The position numbers and the translations under genes were made by a program. Shown here piece after piece: positions 43,559 to 52,796 of a stretch of 64,000 bases of DNA. The notes under the pieces were generated by a model. The model did no database searches. It had not been told where the DNA came from and saw only the letters and a program-made list of their open reading frames with translations. The stretch lies in assembly GCF_024029775.1 (NCBI RefSeq), contig NZ_CP097122.1:1303001-1367000 (forward strand). Reading direction: 5' to 3'. Numbering within the stretch: position 1 is the stretch's first letter; each line of letters begins with the position of its first letter. Origin of the DNA: Fructobacillus americanaquae (GTDB lineage Bacteria; Bacillota; Bacilli; Lactobacillales; Lactobacillaceae).

Positions 43559-44059
43559 TTATTCCTGGAAAAAGGGCACGATTTGTTTGGCAAATGAACC
43601 GTCGGGGTCGTTGACAAAGGTCTTGTAGGCGGCCCAGTAAGCATCTTCAATGAGGAGCGGTTCAGCAATGTTGTTTGGGATTGCCGTTCGTGGAATTCCA
43701 CCACGGTTATCGCGAGGACCATCGTATTTTTTTGTGAAGTCGTCGAAACGCTTTTCAATCACAATTGCTTCGGGACCAAACCAGTTATGGGGTTCCTTGG
43801 TTAAGAAGCTCTCTTCAATTTGGTAGGGTGTCCAATCGGGGAGGTCGACCGCAATTTTCATTGGGTGAACCAACATTTGTAACTGGACTTGGCCAAGAGC
43901 AATATCGGCGATAGCCCCCGCCATGGCTGAAGGCAAATGGCGGGCCTGATTTTCCTTGGCAACCAGGAGAAATTGGCCGGTCATTGTTTCATCGGCTGTG
44001 ACTTCTTGGCCGGCAAGAACGTTGAGTAATTCGGTTGGGGTAATATTAATAGCTTGCAT
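43559..44059 (-). CDS. Conserved hypothetical protein downstream of adenine deaminase
   Basis: I do not recognise the family. From ATG 44059 the product is 166 aa, soluble, beginning MQAINITPTELLNVLAGQEV, with a central WTPYQIEESFLTKEPHNWFG and a Gly/Pro-rich PRDNRGGIPRTAIPNNI stretch; no signal peptide or membrane segment is seen. A longer start inside ade (44110) would give unlike sequence. The gene follows ade by 10 nt with a weak ribosome-binding site, so it is probably translated after ade from one transcript. A functional link to purine use is only by position. Confidence 0.7.
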   Translation of the reverse strand: MQAINITPTELLNVLAGQEVTADETMTGQFLLVAKENQARHLPSAMAGAIADIALGQVQLQMLVHPMKIAVDLPDWTPYQIEESFLTKEPHNWFGPEAIVIEKRFDDFTKKYDGPRDNRGGIPRTAIPNNIAEPLLIEDAYWAAYKTFVNDPDGSFAKQIVPFFQE

Positions 44060-44069
44060 GAAAGATAGT

Positions 44070-45728
44070 TTAATCCTGAATTGGAATAAAGGCAAATTGC
44101 GTAAAGTCAAAGAGCCCTTGGTCGGTAATTTTCAACGAAGGAATTACGGGCAAGGCCATGAACGAAAGGGTTAAAAACGGATCGAAAGTTAGCGGTGAAA
44201 TTTCCGCAAAGGCCTCGTTTAGGGTTTGCTGTTTTTGGATTAATTCTTCGTAAGGCAGATCAGACATCAAGCCGCCAATCGGTAATGGAAGGGTCGTCAC
44301 CTGGCCATTTTTAACAACTACTTGGCCACCGCCGATTTTCTTGAGGGTTTCAACTGCCAAAACCATGTCGTCATCATTAACACCAGCAACAATCAAGTTG
44401 TGGGAATCGTGGGCAATGGTGGAAGCGATGGCCCCTTTTTTTAGAGAAAGCCCCTTGATGATCCCCAAACCGTGGCCGAGGTCGTGGTAGCGTTCAATCA
44501 CGGCTACTTTGGCGAAGGTTTCGTTTGGCGCGAAGTGCCCATTTCCATTAATCGGTACGCTTTCGACCTGGTGTTGTGTCGTAATGTGGTGGGGTTCAAT
44601 TTCAATGACATGGGCGGGCTTGTTGGCATCTAGTGGGAGAGCTAAATCAGCCTGTTCAAAGGTCAAATTGATTTGTTGACCGGGAAGCAACAAGACATCT
44701 TCTTGCCTATTTTTAAAGAATTGGCCACCAACCATGACCTGGTCGATAGTAACTTGTTTTGGATCGGTTAATATGACCAAATCAGCCTCAAAGCCTGGTG
44801 CCAATGCCCCAACATTTTGCAGGTGGTGGGCATTGGCGCCGTTATAAGATGCAAGGGTGTAGGCCAATTCAGGCGCGAGACCATTCTTGATAGCTAAGGC
44901 GATATTAAAGTTGATTGTTCCTTCTTTTTGGATGTCTGCAGCTGATTTATCATCGGTGGCAAAAGCGAAGTGACCCTCGTTGGCTTTGGTTATGGCAGGG
45001 AGGAGGGCGCGCTCGTCACGTTCAACAGTTCCTTCACGCAAGAAGACGGCCATTCCGGCGTTGACGCGGTCTAATGCTTCTTTTTTGCTGGTGGCTTCGT
45101 GGTCAGTGTCGATACCATAGGACCGGTAGACGGCTAGTTCCACAGGACCTAACCCTGCCCCGTGACCGTCGACGTGTCGGTGGGCCTCTTTTGCATCTGC
45201 AATTTTTTTCAACATGTCGGTCTGACCGTTAGCAACTGCTGGAAAATCCATCACTTCGGCTAAGCCGGCAATTTCTGGGTGTTGGTAGAAGGGACGGAGA
45301 GCATCTGCATCCAGTGTTGCGCCAGCGTGCTCAAATGGAGTCGCTGGCACGGAAGAGGGCAACATATAGTGGATATGCAGAGGTGTCTTTTTGGCAGAGT
45401 CGAGCATATATTGGATGCCTGAAATGCCGGCCACGGAAGCAATTTCATGTGGGTCAGCAAAAATGCGAGTAACGCCGTTTTCCAGAGAAAGCCGACCAAA
45501 TTCAGACGGGGTTAACAAGGAAGATTCAATATGGAGGTGAGCATCGATAAAACCGGGTACGAGAAAGCGGTCACTGCAATCAATGGTGGCTTTGGCCTCT
45601 AAGTCTTTGTTATCACCGACAAAGACAATTTTTTCGCCCTTAATCCAGAGATCCTTTTCCTCAAATTCCTGATTAAAGACGTTTAAGACTTGGCCACCGG
45701 TGAGGTGGTGATCGACTTGCTGTACCAT
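44070..45728 (-). CDS. ade: Adenine deaminase
   Basis: This amidohydrolase-superfamily enzyme deaminates adenine to hypoxanthine, moving adenine into the IMP/guanine pool. The 552-aa protein carries the metal motif FIDAHLHIESS near residue 60, FADPHEIA, HVDGHGAGL with conserved His, DHEATSKKEA and the late ATDDKSAADI. The C-terminal domain has AHDSHNLIVAG and ends near KITDQGLFDFTQ. Start ATG 45728 follows AAAGGAGTGCACA. No purine riboswitch is seen upstream. Confidence 0.95.
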   Translation of the reverse strand: MVQQVDHHLTGGQVLNVFNQEFEEKDLWIKGEKIVFVGDNKDLEAKATIDCSDRFLVPGFIDAHLHIESSLLTPSEFGRLSLENGVTRIFADPHEIASVAGISGIQYMLDSAKKTPLHIHYMLPSSVPATPFEHAGATLDADALRPFYQHPEIAGLAEVMDFPAVANGQTDMLKKIADAKEAHRHVDGHGAGLGPVELAVYRSYGIDTDHEATSKKEALDRVNAGMAVFLREGTVERDERALLPAITKANEGHFAFATDDKSAADIQKEGTINFNIALAIKNGLAPELAYTLASYNGANAHHLQNVGALAPGFEADLVILTDPKQVTIDQVMVGGQFFKNRQEDVLLLPGQQINLTFEQADLALPLDANKPAHVIEIEPHHITTQHQVESVPINGNGHFAPNETFAKVAVIERYHDLGHGLGIIKGLSLKKGAIASTIAHDSHNLIVAGVNDDDMVLAVETLKKIGGGQVVVKNGQVTTLPLPIGGLMSDLPYEELIQKQQTLNEAFAEISPLTFDPFLTLSFMALPVIPSLKITDQGLFDFTQFAFIPIQD

Positions 45729-45876
45729 TGTGCACTCCTTTTTTATTGTGAATTTTATCTAGTTTAGCACATGTCAACAGAGCTTTGGCGCTGATTTAAG
45801 CATTGGGAAAATCAGTTTTGTGAAGAAAATTGACTACTACCAATCATTTAGTCTATACCAATTGTTGATTTTGGGA

Positions 45877-45904
45877 TTGACTAAGTGACGAATACTGATA
45901 AAAT
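45877..45904 (+). promoter_or_regulatory. glmS promoter
   Basis: TTGACT (45877-45882), 16 bp and TAAAAT (45899-45904) with an upstream TG; the start is near 45911, leaving a leader of about 55 nt. Confidence 0.75.
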
Positions 45905-45965
45905 AGCAGTTGTTAACTTAAAAAGTATTACCAAACCAATTTTTTTTGAAAGCGAGAAATTTTGT

Positions 45966-47771
45966 ATGTGTGGAATTGTTGGAGTAACCGGTGTTGAACA
46001 AGCTTTGCCATGCCTTTTGCATGGTTTGCAAAAGTTGGAATACCGTGGTTACGATTCTGCCGGTGTTTATCTGATGGATAATGCAGGCAATGATGCCTAT
46101 ATTCGTGAGAAGGGACGAGTTGCCAAATTAGCTGAAAAGGCTAAGGCCAACGGCTTTATTGGGACTTCTGGTATTGCGCATACTCGTTGGGCAACTCATG
46201 GTAACGTGACCATTGAAAACGCCCACCCACAAAAGTCATCCGATGACCGTTTTTACTTGGTTCACAACGGCGTGATTGAAAATTACCAAGAGTTGAAGGC
46301 CGAATACTTGTCTGGTGTTCACTTTGTTTCTGAAACGGATACGGAAGTTGCCGTTCAATTGGTTGACAAGTTTGCTACCGAAGACGGTTTGTCAAACGTA
46401 GAAGCCTTCCGAAAGATGATTTCTTTGTTGGGCGATAACTCAGCTTATGGTTTCTTGTTAATTGATACGAAGGAACCTGGCACCCTGTTTGCCGCAAAGA
46501 AAAAGTCGCCACTTTTGGTTGGTGTTTCTGACCATGGTAATGTGGTGACGTCTGATGCCGCAGCGATGGTTGATGTGACAAAAGAATTTATTGAATTGCA
46601 CGATGGTGATATCGCCATCATTAAGCCAGACTCAGTCGCCGTTTATGATGCTCAAGCAGAACCAGTTGATCGCCAACATTTTACATTAGAAATTGACCCA
46701 GAAGATACTGATAAGGGTGCTTATCCCTACTACATGTTGAAGGAAATTGATGAACAAGCAGTCGTTGCTCGTAACATAGCTGCTCATTACTTCGATGAAG
46801 AGGGACAGTTGCAGGGAATCGGTTGCGCCATCACCGACAAGATGAAGGAAGCGGACCGTTTGTATATCGTAGCAGCTGGAACTTCTTACCACGCCGGTTT
46901 GGTTGGTAAGCGCTACTTCGAACAGTGGGCGAAGATTCCAACAGAAGTGCACATTGCTTCTGAATTTGCTTACGACCAACCAATGTTGTCAGCTAAGCCC
47001 TTCTTTATCTTCTTGTCTCAGTCAGGTGAAACAGCTGATTCCCGTGAAGTATTGTATAATGTTAAGAAGCAGGGCTTCCCAGGCTTGACGTTGGCTAACG
47101 TGATGAACTCAACGTTGACCCGCGAAGCTGATTTTGCCTTGCCAGTTTTGGCCGGCCCAGAAATCGCCGTAGCTTCAACAAAGGCCTATACGGCTCAAGT
47201 TTTGGTGCAGGCCATCTTGGCTTCAGCCTTAGGGAACCCTGGCTTTGATTTGAAGGCAGAATTGGCTAAGGTTGCTGTTGAAATCTCAGCTATTACGGAT
47301 GAAAAGGAAACTTTTAAGAAGATTGCCGAAACGGCCCTGAAGGACCAAAAGTCAGCCTTTTATATTGGGCGTGGCTTGGATGCTGCAGTTTCTTTGGAAG
47401 CAGCTTTGAAGTTAAAGGAAATTTCTTACGTGCAAACAGAAGGGTTTGCGGCCGGGGAATTGAAGCACGGTACGATTTCTTTGATTGAAGACGGCACACC
47501 GGTCTTTGCGCTGTTGACGCAGAAGAAGACGGCCGGATTGCTCCGTGGTGAAGTGGCTCAGGTGGCCGCTCGTGGTGCCAATACGGTGGTGATTACCTCA
47601 AAGAGCTTGACCAAGGATGGCGATGCCTTTGTTTTGCCTGAGGTGGCAGAACTGTTGATGCCAATCTTGGCCGTTATCCCAGCCCAGTTGATTGCTTATT
47701 ATGCAACATTGGATCGAAATTTGGATGTTGATCGTCCTCGTAACCTGGCAAAATCAGTCACGGTTCAATAA
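45966..47771 (+). CDS. glmS: Glucosamine-fructose-6-phosphate aminotransferase
   Basis: GlmS makes glucosamine-6-phosphate from fructose-6-phosphate and glutamine, the first step to UDP-GlcNAc and peptidoglycan. The start must be ATG 45966, so that Cys2 (MCGIVGVTG) becomes the N-terminal nucleophile after Met removal; the in-frame GTG at 45885 lies inside the promoter. The 601-aa product has the glutaminase domain (1-240) and two SIS domains, with SQSGETADSREV and the C-terminal DVDRPRNLAKSVTVQ. A glmS ribozyme is not present in the short leader. Confidence 0.97.
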   Translation: MCGIVGVTGVEQALPCLLHGLQKLEYRGYDSAGVYLMDNAGNDAYIREKGRVAKLAEKAKANGFIGTSGIAHTRWATHGNVTIENAHPQKSSDDRFYLVHNGVIENYQELKAEYLSGVHFVSETDTEVAVQLVDKFATEDGLSNVEAFRKMISLLGDNSAYGFLLIDTKEPGTLFAAKKKSPLLVGVSDHGNVVTSDAAAMVDVTKEFIELHDGDIAIIKPDSVAVYDAQAEPVDRQHFTLEIDPEDTDKGAYPYYMLKEIDEQAVVARNIAAHYFDEEGQLQGIGCAITDKMKEADRLYIVAAGTSYHAGLVGKRYFEQWAKIPTEVHIASEFAYDQPMLSAKPFFIFLSQSGETADSREVLYNVKKQGFPGLTLANVMNSTLTREADFALPVLAGPEIAVASTKAYTAQVLVQAILASALGNPGFDLKAELAKVAVEISAITDEKETFKKIAETALKDQKSAFYIGRGLDAAVSLEAALKLKEISYVQTEGFAAGELKHGTISLIEDGTPVFALLTQKKTAGLLRGEVAQVAARGANTVVITSKSLTKDGDAFVLPEVAELLMPILAVIPAQLIAYYATLDRNLDVDRPRNLAKSVTVQ

Positions 47772-47813
47772 GCGTGTGGCTGCCCAATCATCAAAAAACA
47801 ACACTAGTAACCA

Positions 47814-47845
47814 AAATGTCGGCGAATTTCAGCCGGCATTTTTTT
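47814..47845 (+). terminator. glmS terminator
   Basis: A 10-bp stem AAATGTCGGC/GCCGGCATTT is followed by T's. Confidence 0.9.
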
Positions 47846-47916
47846 GTTTGCCTGCTTTTTTCTGGTAAAATAGTGAAGAATGAATTAAATAACGAAAGTC
47901 GGACGGAGACAAAAAG

Positions 47917-48702
47917 ATGAGCCTGTTGGCAAAGGTATTTTCACATAAAAAAAAACATTTAGTTGGCCACCACTTGGTCTTAAATGAACTAAAAATTCCA
48001 AAGCACTTAGCCATTATTATGGATGGCAATGGTCGTTGGGCCAAACAACGGCATATGCCCCGGGTTGCGGGTCATAAGCAAGGGATGGAAACGGTCAAGA
48101 CGGTCACTAAATTAGCCTCCTCTGCCGGTGTTTCAGTTTTGACCCTCTATGCTTTTTCAACTGAAAATTGGTCACGACCCAAGGATGAAGTTTCTTTTTT
48201 AATGAAGTTACCGGTCACATTCTTTGATACCTTTGTACCAGAGTTAATTGAACAAAATGTTCGAGTAGAAACCATTGGCGCGATTGATGCCTTGCCAGAA
48301 GCAACTAAGCAGGCAGTTTACGATGCTAAGGAGAAAACCAGTCAAAATACTGGGATGGTTTTGAACTTTGCCTTAAACTATGGTGGCCAAAAGGAGATCG
48401 TTGATGCGGCGGCAATACTCGCTCAAAAGGTTCAAGGCGGCGACATGGCGGTTGAAGACATTAATCCGGCGACCTTTGCTGCTGCATTAACGACTGGCTT
48501 CTTAGGTGACTTGGCTGATCCTGATTTGATTATTCGGACTTCTGGTGAAGAACGGCTCTCAAACTTCTTGCCTTATCAGGCGGCCTATTCAGAGTTTTAC
48601 TTCACACCGGTTCTTTGGCCTGATTTTGACCAAGAACAGTTTGAGTTGGCCTTGGAAAGTTTTACCAAGCGTGACCGACGCTTTGGCAAGGTGAACTCAT
48701 AA
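47917..48702 (+). CDS. uppS: Undecaprenyl diphosphate synthase
   Basis: UppS is a cis-prenyltransferase that builds the C55 lipid carrier for peptidoglycan and teichoic acid synthesis. The 261-aa protein has the substrate-binding IIMDGNGRWAK (residues about 34-44), GHKQGMETV, TLYAFSTENWSRP, and the C-terminal DLIIRTSGEERLSNFLPYQ region followed by SEFYFTPVLWPDF. A TGgTAAAAT -10 lies around 47863-47871. It is first in the uppS-cdsA-rseP-proS-polC run common in Firmicutes. Confidence 0.97.
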   Translation: MSLLAKVFSHKKKHLVGHHLVLNELKIPKHLAIIMDGNGRWAKQRHMPRVAGHKQGMETVKTVTKLASSAGVSVLTLYAFSTENWSRPKDEVSFLMKLPVTFFDTFVPELIEQNVRVETIGAIDALPEATKQAVYDAKEKTSQNTGMVLNFALNYGGQKEIVDAAAILAQKVQGGDMAVEDINPATFAAALTTGFLGDLADPDLIIRTSGEERLSNFLPYQAAYSEFYFTPVLWPDFDQEQFELALESFTKRDRRFGKVNS

Positions 48703-48793
48703 AACCAGTAACAACATCTAACAGCCACCCGGATGAAAAAGTGGGTCGGTAGAAACGAAAAAAAGATTTAAATTGTGAAAGTGAGAAATTCCG

Positions 48794-49591
48794 ATGAAAA
48801 CGCGGATTATTACGGCCGTTTTGGCTTTGATTGTTTTTGTTCCTTTAATTATTGTTGGTGATTTACCATTGCTAGTGCTGACCATTGCCCTAGGAATTGT
48901 GGCGATGAGTGAAGTCTTAAAGATGACCCACACGCTATTGGTTTCTTTTGAAGCGCTGATTTCTTATATCGGAGTTGTCGCCATTATCTTGCCAAAAAAT
49001 TTTTGGCAAAGCGGTTTTTGGCCGGCAACGGTGAACAGCCAATCTGTGATTTACGGCCTGGCCTTTTTGTTTCTTGCTCGAACGGTTTTTGCCAAGAAGA
49101 GCTTTAATTTCCAAGATTCCGGTACGCTCTTTTTAGCCATGGTCTATATTGGAACAGGGTTCCACTACTTCTACTTGGCTGATTTCCGTGGCTTGCCCGT
49201 CTTATTCTTTGGTATGCTTTTAGTTTGGTTAACGGATTCTTTTGCTTATTTTGTCGGTCGGTCCTTTGGTAAGCACAAGCTGTCACCTAATCTTTCACCT
49301 AATAAGACTTGGGAAGGTTCTGTTGGTGGAACAGCCATTGCTGTGGCAGTTGTGGTTACCTTGTATGCTTTGACTAATGCTTTGCCATATGCCGTCTGGG
49401 ATTTGGTGATTATGGCTATTTTGCTGTCGATTGCTGGTCAAATTGGCGATTTGATTGAATCTGCTTTGAAACGCCACTTTGGTGTTAAGGATTCTGGCCG
49501 AATTTTGCCAGGTCATGGTGGAATCTTAGACCGCTTTGACTCCATGTTGGTTGTGATGCCACTGATGGCTGTTTTGGGAATGCTTCAGTAG
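48794..49591 (+). CDS. cdsA: Phosphatidate cytidylyltransferase
   Basis: CdsA activates phosphatidic acid with CTP to CDP-diacylglycerol, the branch point for phospholipids. The 265-aa polytopic membrane protein has about seven helices and the family C-terminal signature SALKRHFGVKDSGRILPGHGG, with LTDSFAYFVGRSFGKHKL before it. It lies between uppS and rseP. A hairpin with six T starts at its stop codon, which suggests partial termination before rseP. Confidence 0.96.
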   Translation: MKTRIITAVLALIVFVPLIIVGDLPLLVLTIALGIVAMSEVLKMTHTLLVSFEALISYIGVVAIILPKNFWQSGFWPATVNSQSVIYGLAFLFLARTVFAKKSFNFQDSGTLFLAMVYIGTGFHYFYLADFRGLPVLFFGMLLVWLTDSFAYFVGRSFGKHKLSPNLSPNKTWEGSVGGTAIAVAVVVTLYALTNALPYAVWDLVIMAILLSIAGQIGDLIESALKRHFGVKDSGRILPGHGGILDRFDSMLVVMPLMAVLGMLQ

Positions 49592-49622
49592 CAGCGAAAG
49601 CCGGTTGTCTGGCTGCTTTTTT
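49590..49622 (+). terminator. Terminator-like hairpin between cdsA and rseP
   Basis: AGCAGC (49590-49595) pairs with GCTGCT (49612-49617), and a T run follows. A competing AGCC/GGCT stem lies inside the loop. Confidence 0.6.
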
Positions 49623-49672
49623 CAGCAATAACCAGAACAAGAACTTTGTAGCTATTTTTAAGGATGAAATAA

Positions 49673-50926
49673 ATGAACATCACTGCGATAATCGCTTTTT
49701 TGATTGTTTTTGGCCTGTTGGTCGGTTTCCATGAATTTGGACACTTTATTGTCGCCAAAAAAGCAGGTGTCTTGGTTCGTGAGTTTGCCATTGGCATGGG
49801 CCCAAAAATTTTATCATGGTATAAGAATCAAACGGCTTATACGATTCGTCTCTTGCCCGTTGGTGGCTATGTGCGCATGGCGAGCGAAATGGAAAAGGAT
49901 GAGCTGGAAGCAGGACAACGTTTTCGATTGGTTTTAAATCAGGCCGGCGAGGTCGAAAGTATGGATGAGCGGGTTGACCAGGATGGCCCGGGTTTCTTTT
50001 TTCAAGTCGATTCAGCTGACTTAGTCCATGAGATGGTCATGACCGGTTACCGTCAAGATGAGGAAAACTTGTTGACGTTGAAGGTTGCCAAAACAGCGAT
50101 TAAGACCGACCAAGAGGGGATTACCACGCGCATCGCTCCCGCTACCATGTGGGTTGAATCAGCGCCTGTCTGGAAGCGGTTGTTAATTAACTTTGCGGGA
50201 CCGGCAATGAACTTTATTTTGGCGATTTTAGCGGCCGGAATCTTAAGTTTTGCCTTGCCATCCGTTCATTTTAATGAACCAATTATTGGCCAGGTGGTCA
50301 AGAGTGAACCGGCTGCTCAGGCAGGCATCCAGTCTGGGGATCAGATTCTAGCTGTCAATGGTCAAAGTGTCCAGAACTTTACTGATTTTGCCAATGAGGT
50401 TACCAAAAAAGCTGATCAGCCATTGCAATTGAAAATCAGTCGTTCTGGTAAGACACTGAATAAAACGGTCACACCGGAATTGATTGAGATTGCAGGACAA
50501 AAACAAATTCGAATCGGGGTTGGGGTCAAAAGTTATCGCGATCCACTAGCAAGAATTAAGTTTTCTTTCCTTAATACTGGTACATGGTTTACCCAGGTAG
50601 GTAATGGAATCAAGGATCTCTTTGTGGGTGGCTTTTCCATTAATAAGCTAGGTGGCCCCGTGATGTTAGCCAAGACCACTGCTCAGGCATCACATCAAGG
50701 ATTTGTAACGGTGCTGGCATTATTGGGCATTTTATCGGTCAACCTAGGCTTAATTAATCTTTTACCAATTCCGCCTCTAGATGGTGGTAAAATCTTTTTA
50801 GACCTTATCGAGGGAATCTTTAGGCGACCTGCGCCTGCCTGGTTGGCAACAATACTGACTGGTGCTGGAACAGCCTTACTGGTTGTCTTGATGATCTTAG
50901 TGACCATTAAAGACTTGGGTCAATAA
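49673..50926 (+). CDS. rseP: RIP metalloprotease RseP (site-2 protease)
   Basis: This intramembrane zinc protease clips membrane-bound regulators or signal-peptide remnants. The 417-aa protein has the zinc motif HEFGH at residues 20-24 in the first helix, a PDZ domain around 190-275 (GQVVKSEPAAQAGIQSGDQIL), and the third zinc ligand in NLLPIPPLDGGKIF near the C-terminal helices. A non-conserved insert (residues about 80-130) follows VRMASEMEKDE. The start ATG has no strong ribosome-binding site nearby (AAGGATG). Confidence 0.96.
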   Translation: MNITAIIAFLIVFGLLVGFHEFGHFIVAKKAGVLVREFAIGMGPKILSWYKNQTAYTIRLLPVGGYVRMASEMEKDELEAGQRFRLVLNQAGEVESMDERVDQDGPGFFFQVDSADLVHEMVMTGYRQDEENLLTLKVAKTAIKTDQEGITTRIAPATMWVESAPVWKRLLINFAGPAMNFILAILAAGILSFALPSVHFNEPIIGQVVKSEPAAQAGIQSGDQILAVNGQSVQNFTDFANEVTKKADQPLQLKISRSGKTLNKTVTPELIEIAGQKQIRIGVGVKSYRDPLARIKFSFLNTGTWFTQVGNGIKDLFVGGFSINKLGGPVMLAKTTAQASHQGFVTVLALLGILSVNLGLINLLPIPPLDGGKIFLDLIEGIFRRPAPAWLATILTGAGTALLVVLMILVTIKDLGQ

Positions 50927-51004
50927 TTATTTCAAATAACGTCGGTCGCTTGTTCATGATAGACCATTGCCTATTAAATTAAAATTAGTCGAAAGAAGGA
51001 CTTT

Positions 51005-52741
51005 ATGAAACAATCACAGCTTTTTATGCCAACCTTGCGGGAAGTTCCTGCTGACGCTGAAGTAAAATCACATCAACTGCTCTTGAAGGCCGGTTACATT
51101 CGACCTGTTACAGCTGGGATGTTTGCTTACTTACCATTGGCAAAGCGTGTATTGAACAAAATTGAAGCCATCATCCGGGAAGAAATGGAAGCAATTGATG
51201 CCAACGAAATGTTGGTACCTGAAGTTTTACCTGCTGAATTGTGGGAACGATCAGGTCGCTATGCAACTTACGGTCAAGATTTATATAAATTCAAGAACCG
51301 TCAGGACCGTGATTTTATCTTGGGCCCAACGCATGAAGAGACTTTTACGGAACTTTTTGCTAACGATGTGAAGTCTTACAAAAAGTTGCCATTAATGGTT
51401 TATCAAATTCAAGCCAAGTTCCGTGATGAAGGTCGTCCACGTTTTGGTCTTTTGCGGACGCGTGAGTTTATTATGAAGGATGCCTATTCATTTTCAGCTA
51501 ATCAAGCTGGCTTGGATGCTGCCTTTACTAAGATGGAAACAGCTTATGTCAAGATTTTTGATCGCATTGGAATTGATTACCGGGTAATTGTTGGTGATGC
51601 CGGTGCCATGGGCGGTTCGGATTCAAAGGAGTTTTCGGCACCTGCAGCTGCTGGAGAGGACACGATTGTCTACTCTGACCAAAGTGAATATGCGGCAAAC
51701 TTGGAAATGGCTAAGGATGCTTACGTTCGAAAAAGCAATGCACAAGAGGATCAAGAATTAGCAGAGTTACAAAAGATTGATACACCAAATGCAAAGACGA
51801 TTACAGAATTAGCAACTCTTTTGGACGAAGATCCGGCTCAGCTAGTGAAGACTATTATGGTGGTCACGCCTGATCAAGACTTGGTTGCAGTTGTGACGAC
51901 CGGTGACTATGAAGTAAATATGGTCAAGGTTCAAAATCATTTGGGTTATCCAGAAGTGGAACTGGCTGATGAAGGATTAGTCAAAGAAACTGTCGGGGCA
52001 TCATTTGGCTCATTAGGACCCGTTGGTTTGCCAGAAAAGGTTCAATTGTTGGTTGACGAAAGAGCTGCCGATTTGGTGAACTTTGCCGCTGGGGCCAATG
52101 AAGATGGTCAGCACCTCTTGAACGTGAACTGGGGTCGGGATGTTGAATTGAACGATGATCAGGTTGCTGATTTCCGGACGGCCAAGGAAGGTGATCTTTC
52201 CGTTGATGGTAAGGGAAAGCTACAATTTACCAAGGGAATTGAGATTGGTCACATCTTCAAATTAGGCACAAAGTATTCAAAGGCCTTGGGAGCGCAAGTG
52301 CTTGATGAAAATGGTCGTAATACTGACATGATTATGGGTTCTTATGGAATTGGCATTTCTCGTTTGTTGGCAGCGATTGCGGAACAAAAGAGCGATGACA
52401 GGGGACTGGTTTGGCCAGCAAGTGTTGCGCCATTCGCTGTTCACCTTGTACCAATCAACTTAAAGGATGATGACCAGGCGAAGGTGACAGCAGAATTGGA
52501 AGAATCACTGACTGCCCAAGGACTAGAAGTTTTGGTTGATGACCGTAAAGAACGTCCAGGTGTAAAATTTGCCGATGCTGATTTGATTGGTTTGCCAATT
52601 CGCATTACGATTGGCAAGAAAGCCGGTGAAGGGGTTGTAGAAGTCACTGTCCGTGCTACTCAATCTGAATTTGAAATGCGAATTTCAGAAGTAAATGAAT
52701 CGATTGCCGTCTTACTAGATGAACAAAAAGATGCACAGTAA
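51005..52741 (+). CDS. proS: Prolyl-tRNA synthetase
   Basis: This class II synthetase of the bacterial (long) type charges tRNA-Pro. The 578-aa protein has motif 1 in the first 60 residues (HQLLLKAGYIRPVTAGMFAY), motif 2 FRDEGRPRFGLLRTREF near 140, the YbaK-like editing insert (about 225-380), motif 3 MGSYGIGISRLLAAI and a C-terminal anticodon-binding domain. No T-box is present upstream. It ends in a terminator 23 nt before polC. Confidence 0.97.
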   Translation: MKQSQLFMPTLREVPADAEVKSHQLLLKAGYIRPVTAGMFAYLPLAKRVLNKIEAIIREEMEAIDANEMLVPEVLPAELWERSGRYATYGQDLYKFKNRQDRDFILGPTHEETFTELFANDVKSYKKLPLMVYQIQAKFRDEGRPRFGLLRTREFIMKDAYSFSANQAGLDAAFTKMETAYVKIFDRIGIDYRVIVGDAGAMGGSDSKEFSAPAAAGEDTIVYSDQSEYAANLEMAKDAYVRKSNAQEDQELAELQKIDTPNAKTITELATLLDEDPAQLVKTIMVVTPDQDLVAVVTTGDYEVNMVKVQNHLGYPEVELADEGLVKETVGASFGSLGPVGLPEKVQLLVDERAADLVNFAAGANEDGQHLLNVNWGRDVELNDDQVADFRTAKEGDLSVDGKGKLQFTKGIEIGHIFKLGTKYSKALGAQVLDENGRNTDMIMGSYGIGISRLLAAIAEQKSDDRGLVWPASVAPFAVHLVPINLKDDDQAKVTAELEESLTAQGLEVLVDDRKERPGVKFADADLIGLPIRITIGKKAGEGVVEVTVRATQSEFEMRISEVNESIAVLLDEQKDAQ

Positions 52742-52748
52742 GTTTGAC

Positions 52749-52774
52749 AAAAAGCCGATGTAGATCGGCTTTTT
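52749..52774 (+). terminator. proS terminator
   Basis: An 11-bp stem AAAAAGCCGAT/ATCGGCTTTTT with a GTAG loop lies immediately before polC. Confidence 0.88.
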
Positions 52775-52796
52775 GCTGTCATAGAAAGGTTTTGGT

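Noticed and set aside
45729-45965. glmS ribozyme
   Set aside because: The leader from the predicted start is about 55 nt and has none of the ribozyme core; Lactobacillales normally lack it.
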